Shown piece by piece: positions 5,944-11,616 of a stretch of 12,521 nucleotides of DNA. The stretch covers positions 1-12,521 of the forward strand of contig JAEDIN010000031.1 in assembly GCA_016292445.1 (NCBI GenBank), given 5' to 3'. Each line of letters opens with the position of its first letter. Within the stretch, counting starts at the first letter, position 1. A program made the position numbers and the translations under genes. Below the pieces are notes generated by a model. The model was not told where the DNA came from. It saw only the letters and a list, made by a program, of their open reading frames with translations, and did not search any database. Source of the DNA: Oscillospiraceae bacterium. GTDB lineage: Bacteria; Bacillota; Clostridia; Oscillospirales; Oscillospiraceae.

Positions 5944-6897
5944 ATGCATACTGGATTAGTTGTTTTACTTTTTGCCGTGGGTCTGCTGCTCATTATAAAG
6001 GGCGGCGACTGGTTTGTTGACTCGGCGGTTTTCATAGCCAATTTGACCGGCATACCGAAGTTTATTATCGGTGCGACGATAGTCAGTGTCGCCACAACGC
6101 TTCCGGAGCTCACGGTGTCCGTCACCGGAGTGCTCGACGGTGAGCTTGGCCTTGCCGTCGGAAATGCTGTCGGCTCGGTCACAGCAAACATCGGTCTTAT
6201 CATGGGTATTTCGATTGTCTGCATACCTGCTGCAATAAAGCGCAATCAGTTCCGGCTCAAGGGTACGATTATGGTGTTGGCGGCATTGCTTTTGTGGGTG
6301 CTGTGCAAGGGCGGCTCACTTCATATGCTGCCGAGCTTTGCTCTGATTGCGCTGCTTGCAATTTATATCTGGGATAATATCAGAGACGCCAAAAATGATA
6401 TGGGCATGGATGAGCGTGAGCAGGTAGATAAAAAGCATCTGCCGAAGCAGCTTGTGATGTTCGTCATCGGCATTGCCGCAATCGTAGTCGGCTCAAAGCT
6501 GCTAATTAAGTACGGCAGCGAACTCGCACTTTTGCTCGGCGTGCCCTCGGCGATAATCGGCGTCACGATGGTCGCTATCGGCACGAGCCTGCCTGAGCTT
6601 ATCACAACGCTTACGGCAATACGCAAGAAGGAATCCTCAATGTCCATCGGTAATATCATCGGTGCAAACATAATTGATCTTGCAATGATTTTGCCCATAT
6701 GCAGCATCGTTTCCGACGGTAAGCTCACGATAGCGGAGCAGTCGTATGTACTGGACATGCCGGTGTGCTTCGGCATGACGCTGCTTGCTGTTGTGCCGCC
6801 GCTTATTAAGGGCAGAATGTACCGCTGGCAGGGCATTTTGATGCTGCTTGCTTATGCGGCGTATGTTGTGGTGCTTGTCACAAAATTCGGAGTCTGA
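5944..6897 (+). CDS. CaCA-family cation (sodium/calcium) antiporter
   Basis: An integral membrane exchanger of the Ca2+:cation antiporter family, similar to YrbG, probably moving Ca2+ out in exchange for Na+ or H+. The 317-residue product has about ten membrane helices and the two inverted alpha repeats. Alpha-1 is GATIVSVATTLPEL (43-56, Glu55) with GNAVGS (73-78). Alpha-2 is GVTMVAIGTSLPEL (206-219, Glu218) with GNIIGANIID (236-245). Both ion-binding glutamates are present. In alpha-1 the usual GSNIxN reads GSVTANI, so an Asn common in the family is displaced or lost, which could change ion preference. A hydrophilic loop (about 139-165) lies between the halves. The ribosome binding site is weak (AGAGAG). 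It follows the preceding gene by 31 bases and ends at a shared terminator. The transported ion is inferred from the family. Confidence 0.88.
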   Translation: MHTGLVVLLFAVGLLLIIKGGDWFVDSAVFIANLTGIPKFIIGATIVSVATTLPELTVSVTGVLDGELGLAVGNAVGSVTANIGLIMGISIVCIPAAIKRNQFRLKGTIMVLAALLLWVLCKGGSLHMLPSFALIALLAIYIWDNIRDAKNDMGMDEREQVDKKHLPKQLVMFVIGIAAIVVGSKLLIKYGSELALLLGVPSAIIGVTMVAIGTSLPELITTLTAIRKKESSMSIGNIIGANIIDLAMILPICSIVSDGKLTIAEQSYVLDMPVCFGMTLLAVVPPLIKGRMYRWQGILMLLAYAAYVVVLVTKFGV

Positions 6898-6907
6898 GTA
6901 TTACAAG

Positions 6908-6941
6908 AAAACAGCCTGTTGGGTTTCAACAGGCTGTTTTT
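6908..6941. terminator. Bidirectional terminator between convergent genes
   Basis: A perfect 14-bp stem (6908-6921 with 6927-6940) closes a five-base loop (GGTTT). The A-rich left arm and T-rich right arm give a U-run in both directions, so it can end the exchanger transcript and the oppositely directed lysozyme transcript. Confidence 0.92.
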
Positions 6942-6948
6942 GTGCGTA

Positions 6949-8754
6949 TCAAATTGAATTTACGATGTGCAGATATCGGTAGAGCATTGCCGCTATCTCG
7001 GCTCTTGTCGCGCCGCTTTGCGGCTCAAGCGTGCCCTCGTCCGTTCCGATGATTATGCCTTGGCTGATCGCCCACTTCATAGCGTCAAGGTAAGGCTCGG
7101 CAATGCTGCCGGAGTCTGAAAAATCGGTCAAGTCCGTATCGACGGCGCTGTCGGCGGAGAATTTGTACAGCAGATAGGCAAATTCCTGCCTGCTTACTAT
7201 GCTGTCCGGGCAGAATAAGCCCGAGCCGTCGTTAATGTTCACACCGCTGCTGTGCATCCATATTGCGGCATCCCTGTAATACTCATCGAAAACATCGGAA
7301 TATGGGTTTGCCTTGCCTGCGACGGAGGGCATATCCGCTATTCTGTAAAACACGGTTGCGATCATGGCTCTTGTCATCGGATCATCGGGGGCAAATGCGG
7401 TCGCATCCGTTCCGATAAGGAGTTTATTATCTATGCAGTAGTCGATCTCATAATGTGCCCAATGCATTTCGCTGAGGTCGCTGTAGCCTATCGACGGGCA
7501 GTTGTCGAAGCGGTTGCAGCCCCTGACATATACGCCGGTAACCGTTACATTCTTTGACGGCATCGTAAAATAAAATCCTGTGGACGCACTGCCCTTGACA
7601 GTCACATCGTTTGATTGCCATGAGCTTATCTTGTAGCCGAACTTTTCCTCGGTGGACAGTGGATAGAGCATTACCTTTGATCCGACCTCGTATTTGCCGC
7701 TGCCGCCGCCGTTGTTGACTGTAACGGTGTAGACGGATTTGATCTCCTCATAGTTTGCGGTTATCGTCACATTCTTTGACGGCATGGTGAAATAGTAAAA
7801 ACCGTCGGAATCCATTTTAATGGTGACATCGGTGCTTTTTGACCAGCCGGTGAACCGGTAGCCGCTTTTTTCGTAGGGGCTGAGATACACCGTTACCCCG
7901 GGCCTGTTTTTGCCGCTGCCGAAGCCGTCATTTACCGTGACGGTGTATTTGGTGGGGGCAGTGCCCTTAAGCCACATGGCGGTGAGGTTAAGATTCTTTT
8001 TTGCAATGTCACGGTTTCCGTAGTAATAGCCGGCATCGGACTTCCATCCGTCAAGATAGTAGCCGGACCTTGTAGCCTCCGGCATTGAGCTGTAATGCTG
8101 ACCCTTGGTGTAAATCACTACACGGTTTCCCGTCGTGAGCGTACCGCCGTTTGCATCGAGCTTAACATAAACAAAATCGTGGCTGCCGGTGCCCGTGTAG
8201 TCACCGTACAGAAAAATCTTGGCCTCCTCAATGCGCCTTTCGATAAGTCCGGTAATAATACCTTCTCCGCCGTTGCAGATAACGCCGAAGGCATCGGCAA
8301 TCTCCTGATCGGGAAGCACCTTGCCGTTTGAGTCTTTAAAGTTGTTCTTAAGGTACTTAGCTATCCTCCAGCTTTTATCCACCCAGTTTGTACCGCAGTT
8401 ATAGGTAAAGCTTACTATGGCATCGAATTTGCTCTGACTGAAGCTGAGATTGTACTCGTCAATATAGCCGTTGACAGCGGCCTCGTATTTTTTGAGATCC
8501 TGCGCAAAGAGCTTGTCGGCCTCGTCCTGCGTGAGTTTGTCACCCTGCTTGACCTGACTGTCGGAGTGACCGTAGCCTATCGTCCAGTAGTCCTCACCCG
8601 GCAGCTTATAGGCTTCAAGTCTGCAGCCTTCTTTCTCTTTTATGTACTCAATTATATTGCCGCTTGCCTTCATACTGCTCGCTGCGGAGGCAGAAAACGG
8701 TACTAAGCTGAACAACAGAAGCAGTACCAGAATAAACGACATACATCGTTTCAT
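6949..8754 (-). CDS. Secreted GH24 lysozyme with InlB-type repeats and SLH domains
   Basis: A 601-residue exported peptidoglycan hydrolase candidate. Residues 1-24 are a clear Sec signal peptide (MKR, hydrophobic core, SASA cleavage region). Residues about 32-185 are a T4/phage-type lysozyme domain (GH24) with EKEGCRLEAYKLPGEDYWTIGYGH (41-63); Glu42 matches the catalytic acid and Thr58 the catalytic Thr. The position of T4 Asp20 is Leu51, though Glu54 and Asp55 are close. Residues 195-263 are a Listeria-Bacteroides (InlB) repeat (DANGG...GYYLDGW...LTAMW). Two divergent InlB-type repeats follow (about 269-336 and 341-410), then three SLH domains (about 423-478, 484-540 and 544-600) that would bind secondary cell-wall polymer. 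AGGAGAG (8764-8770) precedes the ATG by nine bases. It looks like a phage lysin domain adapted as a surface enzyme. Confidence 0.9.
   Translation of the reverse strand: MKRCMSFILVLLLLFSLVPFSASAASSMKASGNIIEYIKEKEGCRLEAYKLPGEDYWTIGYGHSDSQVKQGDKLTQDEADKLFAQDLKKYEAAVNGYIDEYNLSFSQSKFDAIVSFTYNCGTNWVDKSWRIAKYLKNNFKDSNGKVLPDQEIADAFGVICNGGEGIITGLIERRIEEAKIFLYGDYTGTGSHDFVYVKLDANGGTLTTGNRVVIYTKGQHYSSMPEATRSGYYLDGWKSDAGYYYGNRDIAKKNLNLTAMWLKGTAPTKYTVTVNDGFGSGKNRPGVTVYLSPYEKSGYRFTGWSKSTDVTIKMDSDGFYYFTMPSKNVTITANYEEIKSVYTVTVNNGGGSGKYEVGSKVMLYPLSTEEKFGYKISSWQSNDVTVKGSASTGFYFTMPSKNVTVTGVYVRGCNRFDNCPSIGYSDLSEMHWAHYEIDYCIDNKLLIGTDATAFAPDDPMTRAMIATVFYRIADMPSVAGKANPYSDVFDEYYRDAAIWMHSSGVNINDGSGLFCPDSIVSRQEFAYLLYKFSADSAVDTDLTDFSDSGSIAEPYLDAMKWAISQGIIIGTDEGTLEPQSGATRAEIAAMLYRYLHIVNSI
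7525..7734 (-). repeat. Divergent InlB-type repeat, copy 2 in the lysozyme gene
   Basis: This encodes residues about 341-410, from VYTVTVNNGGGSG to FYFTMPSKNVTVTGVYV. It is related to the adjacent copy, and the two share a near-identical 17-base stretch encoding MPSKNV (plus-strand 7547-7563 here). Confidence 0.75.
7747..7950 (-). repeat. Divergent InlB-type repeat, copy 1 in the lysozyme gene
   Basis: This encodes residues about 269-336, from KYTVTVNDGFGSG to YYFTMPSKNVTITANYE. The shared stretch encoding MPSKNV lies at plus-strand 7768-7784. The period between copies is about 73 residues. Confidence 0.75.
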
Positions 8755-8814
8755 TTGGGGTAACTCTCCTTATATCCGTATTTGTAATCAAGACAGTTTT
8801 GTTTCAAATAATTT

Positions 8815-8843
8815 AACATTTTGCATTATAGCAAAAAAACACT
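8815..8843 (-). promoter_or_regulatory. Extended -10 promoter of the lysozyme gene
   Basis: On the minus strand, TTGATT (8843-8838) and a perfect TATAAT (8820-8815) are 17 bases apart, with TGC directly before TATAAT forming an extended -10. The predicted start near 8808 gives a leader of about 54 bases. The gene is thus independently expressed. Confidence 0.85.
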
Positions 8844-8885
8844 GAAAAATCAAGCCCCAGGCAAATCGGACGAATTTTTGAGCGG

Positions 8886-8920
8886 AAAAGAGCTCCCAAA
8901 AATAACCGAGAGCTCCGTTT
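8886..8920 (-). terminator. Terminator after the minus-strand flavoprotein gene
   Basis: Read on the minus strand, GAGCTCTC (8915-8908) pairs with GGGAGCTC (8897-8890; one G-U pair), with a 10-base T-rich loop, an AAAA tract before and TTTT after. It stands about 35 bases past the flavoprotein stop and well before the lysozyme promoter. Confidence 0.65.
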
Positions 8921-8949
8921 TGTGGGTATACAGTTTGTAATAATTGCAT

Positions 8950-10689
8950 CTATATCATTTGTGCAAGCTCGTATGCGGCCCGACTTGCGCCGATAATGCC
9001 GCAGGGGTAATGCGAGCCTGCCAGGCAGTATAGCCGTGCCGCTGAGGGTGCGCTTTGAGCTTGTATAAACTGAGCTTTGTCGGCAAACTCCTCCTGCGCA
9101 AGGACTATCAGGTCGCAGTCTATGCTCCTGATAAAGGTATCGGAGGAATGTGCCGTGCCCAACGCGGCGCAGCAGCTTTGTTTTAACAGCAGGCAGCCCT
9201 CGGATATTCTGAGCGGCTCTGCTGCCGTCATTAGCTCAACGCCTTGAGTTTTAAGGACTTTTTTGAACCATTCGCGCTCAAAAAAAGTGGAGTTTCTCAT
9301 TATTTCGCAGCCATTTTCTATAAGCGTGACCTTTGCTGCTTTTTCCTCCGATTTGAGCCATAGTGCGCACTCGCAGCCGGATTTGCCGCCGCCTAAAACG
9401 GCAATTCGCTTGCCGCCAAGCTCCTGCAGCTCCCCGGCTGTCGAGGCGAGCACCCACAGCGGCACGAAGGGAATATCACCCCAGCCGGAAATGTCGGGCA
9501 AGGGAGGAAGCCGGCTGCCGTTTGCAAATACAATGGCATTGTAGCCGCTTCCGGAGAGCCCTGCGGCATCCACATAGCTGTTTGGAAAGATTTGAACATT
9601 TTTTGCTCTGCACAGCTTGAGTATGAGCCAGTGACGGTAGCTGAGGGTGTCGGCTTTGAAAGACGGCCTTGCTTCGGCAATAAGCCGTCCGCCGAGCTTG
9701 CTGCCGGATTCGTACAGATCAACATTATGACCGCGGTTTGCCGCGCAAAGGGCGAAGCTCATGCCCGACACTCCGCCGCCTATTACGGCTATGTGCTTTC
9801 GCGTTTCGGACTTGGTGCGGAGATCTACAAGAAGTCTGCCCAATGGGTTTATGTAGGGAATAATGTCATCGACCGTGCCCGACTGCGCTTTGCCGCACCA
9901 TTCCGGGTCGGCAAGCAGTGTTCTTTGGAGTATGACCATGTCGCACATTCCCTCACGCAGGGCCGCCTCCGCAACATCAGGATAACCCAGCTTGCCGCAG
10001 GCGGCTACCGGAACGCTGACACTCGATTTAGCACACCTCGAATATTCAAGAAAGCAGCCGGCAGGCATTGCCTCGGTCGGCTGACGCAGCCACGGTGCGT
10101 TTTTCGCACACGGCTCGATGCTGAGCATATCGGCGCCTGCCGTAACGAGGTCGGCATATGAATACGAAACGCTGACCCGACACATGAGCGGAGCATCCGC
10201 ACCGACGGCACGGCGAACGGATCTTGTAAGGACAACAGCCTGGTCATGTTCAACATCGCGCAGGTCAAGACACAGCCCGTCGCAGCCGATTTTGACAGCG
10301 TCGAGGGCTTGGCGGCACAGAAGTTTCGACCGCACCGCAGGCCTTATTTGCCGAAAGCCCGCACTAAGCGGCTTATCGGGTGTAAGCATAGCAAATATTC
10401 TGCCGCCATGCGCGTGGACACCGTCGCAGAGTTTGAAATCAAAGCCGCTGTCAATGCAGATAAGCCCGACACCTCCTGCCGCGGCACTGAGGGCAAATTC
10501 CTCGGGCTTTTCACCATACAGCTTGACGGGAGGTATGGCGATAATACGGTTTTTGAGGCTCAGTCCTCCGCATAAGATGGGCGAAAACAGCGCATCAAAC
10601 GGATAAAGCTCCTGCGTGTAACACAAAGCGGAGCGCACAGGCCCTGCCGGTCTGCTTTTTGTTTCGTCAATAAGCGTGTCGTTTCTCAT
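8950..10689 (-). CDS. Degenerate OYE/2,4-dienoyl-CoA reductase-like flavoprotein
   Basis: A 579-residue protein with the layout of 2,4-dienoyl-CoA reductase/trimethylamine dehydrogenase enzymes. An OYE-like TIM barrel comes first (about 34-265, beginning LFSPILCGGLSLKNRII). A FAD/NAD(P)H module follows, with GGGVSG at 294-299 (then VDLYESGSKLGGRL), GGGKSG at 423-428 and a C-terminal FAD-contact segment. Two hallmarks are missing. The loop with four [4Fe-4S] cysteines before the first Rossmann motif is absent: DDIIPYI runs straight into NPLGR (264-275). The barrel motif around EIHxAHGYL is replaced by CLDLRDVEHD. Normal family length is about 640-670. Electron transfer between halves, and reductase activity, are therefore doubtful. 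GGAGG (10701-10697) favours the ATG at 10689 over in-frame ATGs at 10695 and 10716. It diverges from nadE. Substrate unknown. Confidence 0.82.
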   Translation of the reverse strand: MRNDTLIDETKSRPAGPVRSALCYTQELYPFDALFSPILCGGLSLKNRIIAIPPVKLYGEKPEEFALSAAAGGVGLICIDSGFDFKLCDGVHAHGGRIFAMLTPDKPLSAGFRQIRPAVRSKLLCRQALDAVKIGCDGLCLDLRDVEHDQAVVLTRSVRRAVGADAPLMCRVSVSYSYADLVTAGADMLSIEPCAKNAPWLRQPTEAMPAGCFLEYSRCAKSSVSVPVAACGKLGYPDVAEAALREGMCDMVILQRTLLADPEWCGKAQSGTVDDIIPYINPLGRLLVDLRTKSETRKHIAVIGGGVSGMSFALCAANRGHNVDLYESGSKLGGRLIAEARPSFKADTLSYRHWLILKLCRAKNVQIFPNSYVDAAGLSGSGYNAIVFANGSRLPPLPDISGWGDIPFVPLWVLASTAGELQELGGKRIAVLGGGKSGCECALWLKSEEKAAKVTLIENGCEIMRNSTFFEREWFKKVLKTQGVELMTAAEPLRISEGCLLLKQSCCAALGTAHSSDTFIRSIDCDLIVLAQEEFADKAQFIQAQSAPSAARLYCLAGSHYPCGIIGASRAAYELAQMI

Positions 10690-10696
10690 TGTCATT

Positions 10697-10701
10697 CCTC
10701 C
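10697..10701 (-). promoter_or_regulatory. Ribosome binding site deciding the flavoprotein start
   Basis: GGAGG on the minus strand lies seven bases before the ATG at 10689. It is only one base before the ATG at 10695 and downstream of the ATG at 10716, so those starts are unlikely. Confidence 0.7.
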
Positions 10702-10754
10702 GTTTCTTACAAGCATTATGGGACAAGCCGTTTGAAAAACATAACAAACGAGGT

Positions 10755-10786
10755 CGAAAGCGAAAATTTATTGTTAAAGCTTTCGC
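10755..10786. repeat. Nested inverted repeat in the divergent intergenic region
   Basis: CGAAAGC (10755-10761) is the inverse of GCTTTCG (10779-10785). Overlapping it, GCGAAA (10760-10765) is the inverse of TTTCGC (10781-10786). The centre is AT-rich. It sits between the divergent flavoprotein and nadE genes, just upstream of the nadE -35, and could be an operator. No known regulator site is recognised. Confidence 0.4.
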
Positions 10787-10798
10787 AGGGGGATGTTA

Positions 10799-10827
10799 TT
10801 GACATCGGCGGTGAGCTGATATAAAAT
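10799..10827 (+). promoter_or_regulatory. Promoter of the nadE-guaA operon
   Basis: A perfect TTGACA (10799-10804) is followed after 17 bases by TAAAAT (10822-10827). A start near 10834 leaves a leader of about 29 bases ahead of the GAGGAG site. Confidence 0.85.
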
Positions 10828-10862
10828 TTTAAATCATATCAATCGATTATGAGGAGCAAAAA

Positions 10863-11600
10863 ATGAGAGACTATAACGAAGAATTTAAAAACAGAGTTCA
10901 GTTTATAAGGGACCTTGTTGAAAAAAGCGGCGTTGACGGAATCGTTTTCGGCAACTCCGGCGGCAAGGATTCCGCCCTTGTCGGCATTCTCTGCAAGTTC
11001 GCCTGTGAAAATACCGTCGGCATCATGATGCCCTGCGCATCAAAGCGTAATTTTGAGCAGGACATGAAGGACGCAAAGGAGCTCGCCGAGCATTTTGGAA
11101 TTCAGACCAGAGTCATAGACCTCACCGATGTCCGTCAGGCGGAGATCGACAGGCTTTCCGGGATAACAACCCTCAGCAATGCGGCGGTGAATAACATAGC
11201 ACCCCGTTTGAGAATGACCACTCTCTACACCATTGCCGCCAGCGAATACCGCCTTGTTGCCGGCACCGGCAACCGCAGCGAGCTGTACATGGGCTACTAC
11301 ACCAAGTGGGGCGACGGTGCCTGCGACTTTAATCCCATTTCCGACCTCACGGCGACCGAGGTTATTGAGTTTCTGTGCTGGCTCACAGCTCCCGCCGCAA
11401 TAATTAATAAAGCCCCCTCGGCAGGCCTTTTTGACGGTCAGACCGATGAGGAAGAAATGGGCGTTAGCTACGCCGCTATCGATAAGTACATAACCACCGG
11501 CGAAGCATCCGAGCATGATAAGAAAATAATCGACCGCTATCACAAGAGAGCGGAGCACAAGCGCATCGGAATAAATCATTATAAAAAGATAGACGAATGA
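10863..11600 (+). CDS. nadE: Ammonia-dependent NAD+ synthetase
   Basis: This makes NAD+ from nicotinate adenine dinucleotide, ATP and ammonia, the last step of NAD synthesis. The 245-residue product is an N-type ATP pyrophosphatase: the PP-loop SGGKDS is at 32-37. GTGNRSELYMGYYTKWGDG (134-152) and PSAGLFDGQTDEEEMG (185-200) are diagnostic NadE motifs. The length is that of the short form; the glutamine-using form is 540 residues or more, with an N-terminal nitrilase-like domain that is absent here. The common PP-loop in NadE is SGGIDS, so Lys at that place is a small difference. GAGGAG (10851-10856) lies six bases before the ATG. guaA starts 16 bases after its stop, so the two share a transcript. 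Confidence 0.93.
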   Translation: MRDYNEEFKNRVQFIRDLVEKSGVDGIVFGNSGGKDSALVGILCKFACENTVGIMMPCASKRNFEQDMKDAKELAEHFGIQTRVIDLTDVRQAEIDRLSGITTLSNAAVNNIAPRLRMTTLYTIAASEYRLVAGTGNRSELYMGYYTKWGDGACDFNPISDLTATEVIEFLCWLTAPAAIINKAPSAGLFDGQTDEEEMGVSYAAIDKYITTGEASEHDKKIIDRYHKRAEHKRIGINHYKKIDE

Positions 11601-11616
11601 ATTTGGAGGATTGAAT

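Noticed and set aside
9592..10161. 189-codon plus-strand open frame inside the flavoprotein gene
   Set aside because: Overlaps a complete coding frame with clear Rossmann motifs on the other strand; no family resemblance.
10715..10720. CATAAT on the minus strand as -10 for the flavoprotein gene
   Set aside because: No acceptable -35 at 16-18 bases (TATGTT or similar), so I cannot call a promoter; the gene's promoter remains unlocated.
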